This document shows, one piece after another, positions 34,090 through 42,376 of a stretch of DNA of 64,000 bases. The notes under the pieces were generated by a model. That model was not told the origin of the DNA. It ran no database searches and saw nothing but the letters and a program-made list of their open reading frames with translations. Source of the stretch: a candidate division KSB1 bacterium (lineage in GTDB: Bacteria; Zhuqueibacterota; Zhuqueibacteria; Thermofontimicrobiales; Thermofontimicrobiaceae); the NCBI GenBank assembly GCA_034506395.1, contig JAPDPQ010000010.1, forward strand, positions 104,721-168,720. The letters run 5' to 3'. The position numbers and the translations under genes were made by a program. Each line of letters begins with the position of its first letter. The first letter of the stretch is position 1.

Positions 34090-34291
34090 TCAGATTAATA
34101 AAATAGCTAATTTTGAATCCAATACATCCCCATCTCTCCAATTCAAAGCGGAGATGTCAAAATTTAATCTGACGAAGTAGAATTACAATCAATGCAAAAT
34201 TTAGCTTGAGCAGATTAACGTTCTGTTACAAACACGTTAAAATTGAGAGTCGATTTGATGACGATCTGATTAACTCAACACTTCTCACCAA

Positions 34292-34331
34292 GCGTAAGCG
34301 AATTGTAATAGCGATGTAATGGAATTGTAAA
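34292..34331 (+). promoter_or_regulatory. Pho-box-like array, 4 repeats at 11-bp period
   Basis: Seven-base units at exact 11-base steps: GCGTAAG (34292), TTGTAAT (34303), ATGTAAT (34314), TTGTAAA (34325). A -10-like GATACT (34340-34345) follows nine bases later. The arrangement matches the arrays before the PAP2, TonB-receptor and porin genes. The next forward gene (flippase-like) starts 388 bases downstream, beyond a palindromic repeat, so it is the likely but not certain target. Confidence 0.55.
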
Positions 34332-34436
34332 TTGGGCACGATACTTTCGATGAAAAATTGACTTCTACAAAATATCCAATGGCGAGTCATCGCCAGGAGC
34401 CACCAGTTAGGAATCGGCCTCAACTCAAGAGAAAAT

Positions 34437-34659
34437 GTCATTCTGATCCGCCAACTAGCGGGGAAGAATCTCTTGATTTAACGAAGGTAGGTGCTCTTAT
34501 TAAAGGGATTCTTCGTCTCCGTCCGCCAGTAGGCGGGTTGATCCTTAGAATGACAGCGCCTCCCCTGAGTATTCGCTTAAGTTGACGCCTATGGCCAGTT
34601 GCCGGAGACGAGGCGATCTTATCAGAATTTGTAAGATTCCTCGCTTCGCTCGGAATGAC
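34437..34659. repeat. Compound dispersed GTCATTCCGA repeat
   Basis: Two adjoining copies: one from GTCATTCTGATCCGCCAACT to TTAGAATGAC (34437-34554), and a half unit ending GATTCCTCGCTTCGCTCGGA ATGAC (to 34659). It sits between the Pho-box-like array and the flippase gene. Open frames through it (VIPSEARN type) are spurious. Confidence 0.65.
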
Positions 34660-34719
34660 TGATCGCTGATTTTGCAGAAGCCCTTTGATTAAAAAACGAA
34701 AAACCAAATTGGAATAAAT

Positions 34720-35808
34720 ATGGCGACACCACTTATAAATTCAGCAACCTATGCTTATCGTATCTCCACATTGCTCAAGAAGTTGATCCCAATTGTTTTT
34801 ATCGGATTGATGCTCAATGTCTTTTTTAGTTTTGTCTGGCATGATGCCGATTTGCTGGCTGTGACGGTCAATTTTTCGACCCCATATTTTGTCGTGGCAG
34901 TGTTGCTGGTCATCCTGCCCTGGTTCGCCAATGCGATGCGTTTGTATATTTGGACTCGATTTTTTGGATTGAAATTGTCGTTTACGGAGACCTTCAGCAT
35001 TGTGGTCATGGGTGAATTTGGCGCTGCGATCACCCCGTCGGCCGTGGGAAGTGGGCCTGTAAAGATCGGTTTGCTGATTCATAAGAAGCTATCCACTGGT
35101 GCTGCCCTGTCCATTGCAACTCTGACGACATTGGAGGACCTGGCATTTTTTGTCCCTGCGATTCCACTGGCTCTAACGCTAGCTGCCGCCTGGGACATGC
35201 CATTCATGCGCATTTTCTATGATAATCTTCAGGCGAATTTGAGCGGAGTTGGGATTGGAGTGGTCAGTTTAATTACGATCATTCTTTTGCTGCATAAATT
35301 TTGGCCTAAAAATAACAAGGGGAAGGAGGATTCTACCAGCGGATCGCCTTCATTTTGGGAGCGTCGGATCGCTCATGGGAAAAAGATTTTGAACGAATTC
35401 ATCATTGCCCTTGCGATGATACAGCAGCGGGGGAAGGCACGATTTTTTGCTACGACGCTGTTGAGCGGCATCCAATGGATCTGCCGCTACTCGATTATCA
35501 CGGCTATAGCTGCCAGCCTGGGCATCCACGCTCATCCGATTTTGTTTTTTGTACTCCAATGGATTATTTTTACGATCACTGTCTTCATTCCTACGCCAGG
35601 GGCAATGGGCGGCGCCGAGGCATCGTTCTATCTGATCTTTAGCCCGTTCTTGCCGTCGCAGTCGTTGGGATTGATCACGGCGGGATGGCGATTGTTAAGT
35701 TTTTACCTATTTTTAGCGTGCGGGGCTGCTATCTATGGAGCATTACGGTTGGTCCAGGCGGCAAAAAGGAAAAGCATTGCAGCGGCAGAGCTGGTTTTAG
35801 CAGAATGA
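34720..35808 (+). CDS. UPF0104/LPG-synthase-like TM protein (flippase-like)
   Basis: A polytopic inner-membrane protein of 362 residues with about eight hydrophobic segments, of the lysylphosphatidylglycerol-synthase TM region / UPF0104 family. Family signatures: VMGEFGAAITPSAVGSGPVKIGLLI, LTTLEDLAFFV and FIPTPGAMGGAEASFYLIF. Stand-alone members are thought to move or anchor lipid-linked groups; the aminoacyltransferase domain of MprF is absent. It is the only forward-strand gene inside the minus-strand sugar cluster, and a Pho-box-like array lies upstream, so it may belong to phosphate-dependent lipid remodelling rather than to the sugar pathway. Confidence 0.85.
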   Translation: MATPLINSATYAYRISTLLKKLIPIVFIGLMLNVFFSFVWHDADLLAVTVNFSTPYFVVAVLLVILPWFANAMRLYIWTRFFGLKLSFTETFSIVVMGEFGAAITPSAVGSGPVKIGLLIHKKLSTGAALSIATLTTLEDLAFFVPAIPLALTLAAAWDMPFMRIFYDNLQANLSGVGIGVVSLITIILLLHKFWPKNNKGKEDSTSGSPSFWERRIAHGKKILNEFIIALAMIQQRGKARFFATTLLSGIQWICRYSIITAIAASLGIHAHPILFFVLQWIIFTITVFIPTPGAMGGAEASFYLIFSPFLPSQSLGLITAGWRLLSFYLFLACGAAIYGALRLVQAAKRKSIAAAELVLAE

Positions 35809-36141
35809 TTGGAGAGATGTCCCACCTTATATTTGAAAATGCTCGGATCGACAAAATAACCTATTCAGATGCTGATCACATGCCTCTTCAATGGAATGGG
35901 CAAGACGCCAGAAAGTCCCCCGCTGGTTGGCGAAGATACCAAGGGATGTTGATTCCCAATTTTAAAAATAATTGGAAGAAAACCATCTCGGATTGATGCC
36001 AAAAGCCAAAAGGCGGAGAGAGAAGACTCTATTGATTCATCAGAATTAAGTGCAAAGGGATTCTTCTTCTCCGCCAACGAACGGATTTATTAGGAATCAC
36101 ATAAAAGATAAAATAATTATTTTGCGATTATTATTGACCCC
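35809..36141. other. Intergenic region with degenerate palindromic repeat
   Basis: Contains inverted arms GGCGGAGAGAGAAG (36011-36024) and CTTCTTCTCCGCC (36064-36076), a degenerate member of the dispersed repeat family, between the convergent flippase and NeuA genes. It may also act as a terminator. No gene supported. Confidence 0.45.
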
Positions 36142-36960
36142 TCAAATCTTTTGCAATACACTATCATGTAATTGCAACGGCAGCACAAATTGATAATTTA
36201 TTTCCTCCAAGCTATACCATAAATCCATCGGGTGATAGATCTTCGTCTCAATGAATTCCAGCAGAAATTCTGCATATTGCCACTGCTGCAAATTATCCAG
36301 ATCGATGGCATACTTTGGGTTAACGATAAAAGGAACGATATGGTCGCCTGTCATGCTATGCTTGTGCATGATCGTTTCGTACCGAATGACCTCGATATGG
36401 CCCGTCTGCCAGAACGTGGCAGGTAATTTCTGACGAGGCATATTGTACGGCTCATCAAATTCGGCATTGAGCAATGGTACCAACCGATCCTTCTCGACCC
36501 GCCACATTTTATAAGGATTCTGCCCCGAGGGCGTTACACCTCGCACTGAATCGGCCTGTGGATTTTGCAATAACAATTCGATCGCTTCATCCACACTGCC
36601 TTTGGGCCGAAACGGCGAAGTGGGGCGAAGCTGCAAGATAATATCAGCTTGATAATCCTCGTTCTCTTCCAACCATTGGATCGCATGTTCGAATACGGGC
36701 AAATCCGTGACGTGGTCTTCGGCCAATTCAGCAGGTCGGATGAATGGCACTTCAGCGCCCCACCGCTCGGCAGTCCGAGCAATTTCTTCGTCGTCTGTGG
36801 AAACGATCACCCGATCGATGAATTTCGAGTTCAGTCCCGCTGCTATGCTATAGGCGATCAATGGATGGCCGCCGAGCAATTTAATGTTCTTCCGAGGAAT
36901 GGATTTCGATCCGCCTCGGGCGGGGATAATCGCCAAAATGCGTTGCTGTCGATGTGTCAT
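36142..36960 (-). CDS. neuA: CMP-nonulosonate synthetase (acylneuraminate cytidylyltransferase)
   Basis: Activates a nine-carbon sugar acid with CTP. About 272 residues. ILAIIPARGGSKSIPRKNI is the CTP-binding loop; DRVIVSTDDEEIARTAERWGAEVPFIRPAELA, ILQLRPTSPFRPKGSVDEAI, and YAIDLDNLQQW (late Asp metal site) are family motifs. The start at 36960 is set by GGAGG six bases before the ATG and by the four-base overlap with the Gfo/Idh gene; the open frame further upstream is inside that gene. The C-terminus continues about 30 residues past the usual end. With NeuB and the HAD phosphatase it completes a synthase-phosphatase-activation trio. Confidence 0.92.
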   Translation of the reverse strand: MTHRQQRILAIIPARGGSKSIPRKNIKLLGGHPLIAYSIAAGLNSKFIDRVIVSTDDEEIARTAERWGAEVPFIRPAELAEDHVTDLPVFEHAIQWLEENEDYQADIILQLRPTSPFRPKGSVDEAIELLLQNPQADSVRGVTPSGQNPYKMWRVEKDRLVPLLNAEFDEPYNMPRQKLPATFWQTGHIEVIRYETIMHKHSMTGDHIVPFIVNPKYAIDLDNLQQWQYAEFLLEFIETKIYHPMDLWYSLEEINYQFVLPLQLHDSVLQKI

Positions 36961-38000
36961 ATTTTTCCTCCAAAATGAATGCCATAATATTGCATGGCTA
37001 AACTGAGCTCTCGCTTCTCCGTTGCGGATTTCTTGATGGCCAGCGCCATTTCCAGAGCGGCCATGCCATCTTTTAAATTGCAAACTGGCTGTTGCTGATT
37101 TTGAATGCATTCGATAAAATGTTTGAGTTCAGCTTTGAACATGTCATTTCGTTCGAAGCCTGACGGCGGCTCGATCCGATAAGATTGGTGACCATCCCCA
37201 GCAAAGAGCGTGGCGGCCGATTCCCGATTATCCCAACAGATCTTACCTCGATGCCCGATAATGGTCAGGGTGTGCTGCGGCGGCCGTTCGTTATAATCAA
37301 GATAGATCGAGCCAATGGTGCCCGTAGCGAAACGGACGATGATCGCCGCTGTATCTTCCGTGTCGATCTCGAGATCGGATATTTTATCTATCATCGCCGA
37401 TAAACTAATAATTTCCCCGATCAGCCAGCGCAAATAGTCAAAGGGATGGCACAGGGTGAGCACCACGCCCCCGCCAAGGTCGGCCCGGGCGCTATAGCTC
37501 TGGCGATAATCCTCCCAGGGATGCCACAGCGGGAGATATTCGCCCCAATGGACATGCGCCGACAGAATTTTGCCAATAGCTCCTTGCTTCAGCAGCGTTT
37601 TGATTTCCTGCAAAACAGGATGAAAGCGAAACTGAAATGCGGTCTGGAAGATGATCCCTTTTTGCTTCACCAATTTTAGCAGGTCGTTCAATCCGTCCAT
37701 GGTGTGGGCAATTGGCTTTTCCATCAGAATGTGACAACCAGCTTCGGCAGCGGCCATGGCTTGCTGGAGGTGCAGCGAGGTGGGACTGGCGATGATTACG
37801 GCATCGGGACACTTGGCCAATGCGGCTTTGAGGTCGGTTTCGATTTTGAACGGGGGCAAATCTTTCTCATCGGGGCGCCTGTTTTCTCGCCGCAGCACAC
37901 GAATATTTTCGATGCCAAGCGCTGCGAGATTGCGCAGATGCCGCTTGCCCACCGAACCCAATCCGATCACCAGAAATGATAGATTTTTTCCATTCTTCAT
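36957..38000 (-). CDS. Gfo/Idh/MocA-family oxidoreductase
   Basis: An NAD(P)-dependent sugar dehydrogenase-type protein of 347 residues. FLVIGLGSVGKRHLRNL is the Rossmann loop; VIIASPTSLH and HILMEKPIAHT (the EKP motif with catalytic Lys) are diagnostic; DLGGGVVLTLCHPFDYLRWL holds the substrate-binding His. Family members of this kind (PtmF-like) accompany legionaminate or pseudaminate genes. It overlaps NeuA by four bases. The substrate is unknown but is likely a UDP- or CMP-linked or free amino sugar of the pathway. Confidence 0.9.
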   Translation of the reverse strand: MKNGKNLSFLVIGLGSVGKRHLRNLAALGIENIRVLRRENRRPDEKDLPPFKIETDLKAALAKCPDAVIIASPTSLHLQQAMAAAEAGCHILMEKPIAHTMDGLNDLLKLVKQKGIIFQTAFQFRFHPVLQEIKTLLKQGAIGKILSAHVHWGEYLPLWHPWEDYRQSYSARADLGGGVVLTLCHPFDYLRWLIGEIISLSAMIDKISDLEIDTEDTAAIIVRFATGTIGSIYLDYNERPPQHTLTIIGHRGKICWDNRESAATLFAGDGHQSYRIEPPSGFERNDMFKAELKHFIECIQNQQQPVCNLKDGMAALEMALAIKKSATEKRELSLAMQYYGIHFGGKI

Positions 38001-38123
38001 TTTGAATAATTCGATCCAATTCTATTCATCGGTCGTATATAAGCCGAGAAATATATTTTAAAAAAATGAGCCACCCATGCACTCCGTACTCTCTACCAAT
38101 GACTTTTAAAAAGGAAAAAATAT

Positions 38124-38378
38124 GTCATTCCGAGCGAATAGGCTGAGTGAAAACGGCTTAATTCGCAGTCATTCCGAACGGAGCGTAGCGGAGTGAGGAA
38201 TCTATGAAGACCGATAGCATTGTGAATCCGCCAGATTCCTCGCTTCGCTCGGAATGACATTCAGATTAAGACATTCAATGTTACACAGTCTGAAAGCGAG
38301 GAATCTGGTTCATCATTTTATTCCATGAGCAATAAAAATTTTTTACTCCTCTGCCAACTGAGTCGGTTCGGAATGACA
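38124..38378. repeat. Compound dispersed GTCATTCCGA repeat (2-3 units)
   Basis: GTCATTCCGAGCGAATAGGC at 38124, GTCATTCCGAACGGAGCGTA near 38170, the inverted arm GATTCCTCGCTTCGCTCGGA ATGAC to 38258, and a further half unit ending GGTTCGGAATGACATT at 38378. Largest cluster of this repeat in the window. Confidence 0.7.
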
Positions 38379-38459
38379 TTAAGTTTTAATCATACAAGCC
38401 TCTGCTATTTTGCAGGGGTCTGATTCCAATAAATTTTTTCATCAAAATGCCAACAATGA

Positions 38460-38522
38460 GAATCGAAAAGCCAAATGCCAGAAGCGAAGAGCCAATCGTC
38501 AGAAGCGAAAAGCCGAATGCCA
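38460..38522. repeat. Three tandem 21-bp repeats
   Basis: Units GAATCGAAAAGCCAAATGCCA, each 21 bases, start at 38460, 38481 and 38502 with a few substitutions (for example GAAGCGAAGAGCC in unit 2). They end six bases before the stop of the GT-B gene. Confidence 0.75.
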
Positions 38523-38527
38523 ATCCC

Positions 38528-39481
38528 CTACAAATATTCCTCACAGATCTTGGCAATATTCTCAGCCGACTTGCCGCCATTCTGCAATGGCGTGATCTTT
38601 TTCAAATAATCCTCATCGAGATCGGAATAGATCTTTTTCCCCAGCGCTAAGGCCACCATCACTACCGTGGAATATCTGGTGACCAGCGTGTCGCAATTGG
38701 CGATCATGTGATTGGTGTTGCCCTCGGCAAAGATCAAGCTACCAGGCGCCCAGCGCTCAATCTCCCGAATGGCTCGCTCTTTCTGCTCATTTGGGTGCAA
38801 TTTGAATATCAATTGACGGCCATCAGCTAACCGAACGGCTCGTTGAATGAACGCCTTGCGGTTTTCGTACTTGAAGGTCTCCCGCAAATGGGAAGTAGCC
38901 GCCAAAACATAATGCTGATACGGAAAATTGTTGTTCAAATAAGCCTGGCAGTTGTCGAAATTGGGAATACCTGTTACTGCAATCTTCTCTGGCTTGACGC
39001 CCTTTTTGATGAAAATTTCTTTATAGCCTTCGGATGCTACACAGAATTTTACATAAGCATCCGATAGCCCTGTCATCGAGGTATTGGCCAGATAGCGGGG
39101 CAGACCCAGGCTTTTCACCAGATAATATTTGAAATTTTCAGGATCGGTCATGCCCTCCTGAATCAAAATGATTTTCTTATTTTCGATGTTTTTTGGAATG
39201 ATGAGGTCAGAGCAGGTGATCACCAGGTCATAATCGTGCTTAACGCCGCCGCAGTCGAACTGCACTCCTTTTTCTTTTAGAAATTTTTCGGTGCTGGTTT
39301 TGGGCTGCCCACCCAATGGCGAAAAATCGAGATAGCCTCGTTGAGCCAACAAATTCAAAAAGCCATCCGTGTAGTAAGGGGTGAAATAGCAATTATGTTC
39401 CTGCAAGTGCTGCGAAAGCTGGTACATCATGGTCGTTTGGTTCAGCGTGCCGCAGATCAGCAAAATTTTTTTTCGATTCAT
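38528..39481 (-). CDS. GT-B-fold glycosyltransferase-like / capsule-type protein
   Basis: A 317-residue protein with the two-Rossmann GT-B layout. KILLICGTLNQTTMMYQLSQHL is the first nucleotide-fold strand and helix; YDLVITCSDLIIPKNI, VASEGYKEIFIKKGVKPEKIAVTGIPNFD (typical GT-B linker motif xxGxPxxD), LIFKLHPNEQ and LVTRYSTVVMVALALGKKIY are the C-terminal donor-site signatures, as in CDP-glycerol transferases, UDP-GlcNAc 2-epimerases and some sialyltransferase-like enzymes. I cannot choose between hydrolysing epimerase (NeuC role) and transferase. Its position at the head of the nonulosonate cluster favours transfer of the CMP-activated sugar or capsule assembly. Confidence 0.72.
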   Translation of the reverse strand: MNRKKILLICGTLNQTTMMYQLSQHLQEHNCYFTPYYTDGFLNLLAQRGYLDFSPLGGQPKTSTEKFLKEKGVQFDCGGVKHDYDLVITCSDLIIPKNIENKKIILIQEGMTDPENFKYYLVKSLGLPRYLANTSMTGLSDAYVKFCVASEGYKEIFIKKGVKPEKIAVTGIPNFDNCQAYLNNNFPYQHYVLAATSHLRETFKYENRKAFIQRAVRLADGRQLIFKLHPNEQKERAIREIERWAPGSLIFAEGNTNHMIANCDTLVTRYSTVVMVALALGKKIYSDLDEDYLKKITPLQNGGKSAENIAKICEEYL

Positions 39482-39705
39482 AGCCTTGATTGATTTAGCA
39501 TGCTATAATGATTAAGGCCTTGCCTGCATAGGGTTTAATAGTGAGATGGTTTCTGGCTCTTTAGTGATCAGTTTAATTACTTAAGATTACATTTAGATGA
39601 ACCATTTGTTACATACCGATTAATTTTTGATCTGACACGAATCGAATTGAATCATAAAAATATCTCGAAAAGAGAAATGCTCTGCGGTTATTCGCTTCAT
39701 CAAAA

Positions 39706-41778
39706 TTAAAAGGACGATGTGATACCAACGGCCACATTCCTGCCAGGTGCATCCCACCAGGTAACGGTCGATAAATGATCCCGGTAGGCTTCATTTAAAA
39801 GGTTTCTAATATTCATCGAAAACGATAGATTTGATTTGATATTCAGGAATCGATGAACCGCGAAACCAGCGCTAAAATGGACCAAGTGGTGTCCATCAGT
39901 CGGAGTTTCATTTTGTGCCACACGCTGTTGCTTGCTCACTGATTCTGCTAAAAGTTCAACCCAATAATGACCTCGTTGAGGCTCGTACCTAAGTCCCATC
40001 TTGTTCTCCATTGGGGGCATTTTAGGCAAAGGTTCGGATCGATTGAGATCATCTCCCCGAACATAAGCGGAACTAATAGAGAGGCTGAAACTGGGGAAAA
40101 TTTTAATCTTCATTATTAGCTCACCGCCATACAACAGAGCTTTGCCTACGTTATCGTAGATGAAAGTATCTGCCGCTATCGTGACTGGCTTCATAACGAT
40201 GTAGTTGTCAATCTGATTCCGAAACAAGCTGAACTCGCCCAAAAAGCGCGAATATTGCCATTTGATCCCAGCATCGATATTCAAACTGGTCTCTGAACGA
40301 AGCTCAGGATTGCCGGAAAGATAACCAACTTGACCGACTCCTTTGAAAAAGCGCTCCTGGAGAGCTGGAGCTCGGAACGCCCGACCAATGTTTGTATAAA
40401 GACGAGTATATTCTGATAATCGAAATAGCAAACCCACATTCCCGCTGAAATCGTAATCTGCTTTATCGCGATCTATTTCAGTCAAAGTCCTCGGAGTGCC
40501 ATCGGCGTGACTAAACATTCGATCGAACCTTGCGCCAGCCAATATGGTGATTGGATCTAACGGTGTGTATTCGTTCTCAAAAAATATTCCAATGCCATAT
40601 CGGTAGGACTTGGGACTTGGCGGCGTAAAATCGATAGGAGGATCTTTGACCAAAAGTCCTTGTTGATTATAAATGGCGATGTCAGCACTCCGATGAGTAT
40701 TATCCCTCTCTCCGAAACCGTCAATCCCAAATGTGAGCATTTGTCGATTGAACAAGGTTAGATTTGCCTGGAGATTTGCTCCCATATTGTCGGCAAGGCG
40801 ATTGGCTCTTAAAGACTGATCGATGAAGAAAGAGGCTTTTGGCTTCTGCACAATGAGCGCCTCGAAATTTCTTTGTCCAGTCTGAAAATAGACGTTCGCT
40901 TTGACATTTGTCCAGATCCGATTAGGCGCACGATATTCATAGTCGAGCGCGAGCAAATCTCGATCGTATCGGGAAAATTTCGCCTGTTGGGCAAAAGGAT
41001 CAATCGGAATACCAACATCCCGCAAGCGATTCGATTGTCCCATCACGCGAAGGATATGTGATGGAGATATTGAAAAGTTGATCTTGGCATCCACCGTAAA
41101 CCCGTTCAATCCAGTATTGATCAATCGGCCCATGGGCGTCTGCACGTCTTCAGCTTTCCGATGGTTGATGCCAAAAATATAACCCAATTTATTTAAATTT
41201 CCAGAAAGAATGAGTTGTTGAGAAAATTGCTGATTAACGCTGCTGTATTGCACCCGAGCTCCTGCCTTTATTGAATGCCGTTCGATTGATTTTGCCGGTT
41301 GTTTGGTGATGAAGTTCACGACCCCAGCGATGGCATCCGAGCCATAAAGCACGGAGGCTGGCCCTCGGATCACTTCAACTCGCTCGATTTGAGCCACATC
41401 GAGCAAAGGGGCATGCTGTCCATACGAGCGGAACACGTCCACCCGCATGCCATCGATCAAAGTTAAAAGTTGCGACTCCCGCAATCCTCGTAATACAATT
41501 TTTTGACTCCAGGTCCCACTGCTCTCATAAGTTAGGCCTGGCAAAAAGTCCAACAAATCTCCGATATTATCCACGCCGCGCTGCCAAACTTGAGCGTCTC
41601 GAACCGTTCCTACTGGCATATTTGTCTCGAAAACATTTTTTTCATAGCGATGAGCAGTAACCGTTATCCATGGCGCATAAAAGCTGATGCTATCTGTTTG
41701 CGATTGCTGTGCTTGAGCATCAGTGATAACGCGGGCAAAAATGCATAGTGAATAAAAAAGAAAAGCTATTTTTTTCAT
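39706..41778 (-). CDS. TonB-dependent outer-membrane receptor
   Basis: A 690-residue TonB-dependent receptor. Signal peptide MKKIAFLFYSLCIFARVITDAQA; plug domain with VWQRGVDNIGDLLDFLPGL, LRGLRESQLLTLIDGMRV and VIRGPASVLYGSDAIAGVVNFIT (classical plug motif); then a 22-strand barrel ending NAWWD-type and VAVGITSSF. The start at 41778 has GGAG eight bases upstream and opens the signal peptide; the longer frame to 41880 is not supported. It resembles the cobalamin/haem-type (CirA/BtuB-like) receptors more than SusC. No binding protein, ExbB or TonB gene is adjacent. Ligand unknown. Confidence 0.92.
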   Translation of the reverse strand: MKKIAFLFYSLCIFARVITDAQAQQSQTDSISFYAPWITVTAHRYEKNVFETNMPVGTVRDAQVWQRGVDNIGDLLDFLPGLTYESSGTWSQKIVLRGLRESQLLTLIDGMRVDVFRSYGQHAPLLDVAQIERVEVIRGPASVLYGSDAIAGVVNFITKQPAKSIERHSIKAGARVQYSSVNQQFSQQLILSGNLNKLGYIFGINHRKAEDVQTPMGRLINTGLNGFTVDAKINFSISPSHILRVMGQSNRLRDVGIPIDPFAQQAKFSRYDRDLLALDYEYRAPNRIWTNVKANVYFQTGQRNFEALIVQKPKASFFIDQSLRANRLADNMGANLQANLTLFNRQMLTFGIDGFGERDNTHRSADIAIYNQQGLLVKDPPIDFTPPSPKSYRYGIGIFFENEYTPLDPITILAGARFDRMFSHADGTPRTLTEIDRDKADYDFSGNVGLLFRLSEYTRLYTNIGRAFRAPALQERFFKGVGQVGYLSGNPELRSETSLNIDAGIKWQYSRFLGEFSLFRNQIDNYIVMKPVTIAADTFIYDNVGKALLYGGELIMKIKIFPSFSLSISSAYVRGDDLNRSEPLPKMPPMENKMGLRYEPQRGHYWVELLAESVSKQQRVAQNETPTDGHHLVHFSAGFAVHRFLNIKSNLSFSMNIRNLLNEAYRDHLSTVTWWDAPGRNVAVGITSSF

Positions 41779-41988
41779 TGGAAAGACTCCGAATTTTTGC
41801 TTGGTATAATTTTTAATTGAGCAGAAAAAATTTTCATTGCGATGATTTTTCAAAATGCAAAAGGGAAGGCAATCTGACATGCCCTCGAAGACATCATAAT
41901 TTTTTTCTGCCGATTAGTTGATCGGAAGCCAAGGTTCTCGATTTTGCAATGGCGGATTCGTCGCTGCGGTTTTGCCAAACAAATGACT

Positions 41989-42255
41989 TCATATGAGTTT
42001 GGCAAATTCTGCTCGAACTGTAATGCCTGGCAACTGGCCGATTTTTCCGGTCATCGCACCGATTTCATCACCACTGCCATCAACAATTAGGGAGATAATT
42101 GAAAGATTTCGCTCTCTATAAGGTAGGCCCATCCTGCCAATGATAATAGAGGAATAATCATGAAGGATTTGATTGAGTTTTTGGTAGGCGGCATCTCGGT
42201 CGTAAACGATGATGCCCACAAAACCTATTTTTCGTTCTTTGTTTTGATTGTTCAT
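41989..42255 (-). CDS. TM1266-family iron-only hydrogenase system regulator
   Basis: An 88-residue ACT-like/ferredoxin-fold protein of the TM1266 family, described as a putative regulator linked to iron-only hydrogenase genes. KIGFVGIIVYDRDAAYQKLNQIL, IIGRMGLPYRERNLSIISLIVDG and IGQLPGITVRAEFA fit the family. AAGGAGG precedes the ATG. It is the last gene of the hydrogenase locus, supporting the functional link; related proteins are usually found next to hydrogenase maturation or sensory genes. Confidence 0.85.
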   Translation of the reverse strand: MNNQNKERKIGFVGIIVYDRDAAYQKLNQILHDYSSIIIGRMGLPYRERNLSIISLIVDGSGDEIGAMTGKIGQLPGITVRAEFAKLI

Positions 42256-42376
42256 TTTTGCCTCCTTAATGTCGGGGAAGCCCCCTCCATTTTAGATGAG
42301 ATGTTTTTGTTTGATAAAGTATGAATACAGTCAGAAATAACAGACATCCATTAAACAAATTGAACGATAAATTGCT

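Larger units (their letters stand above)
38001..38527. other. Repeat-filled intergenic region of the sugar cluster
   Basis: Separates the Gfo/Idh gene from the GT-B gene. It contains a compound dispersed repeat (38124-38378) and three 21-bp tandem units (38460-38522). No coding region is supported. Confidence 0.5.

Noticed and set aside
34438..34707. 89-residue minus-strand frame with VIPSEARN
   Set aside because: Reads through the compound dispersed repeat; not a gene.
38386..38595. Short frames over the 21-bp tandem repeats
   Set aside because: Repetitive composition and presence on both strands show they are products of the repeat.
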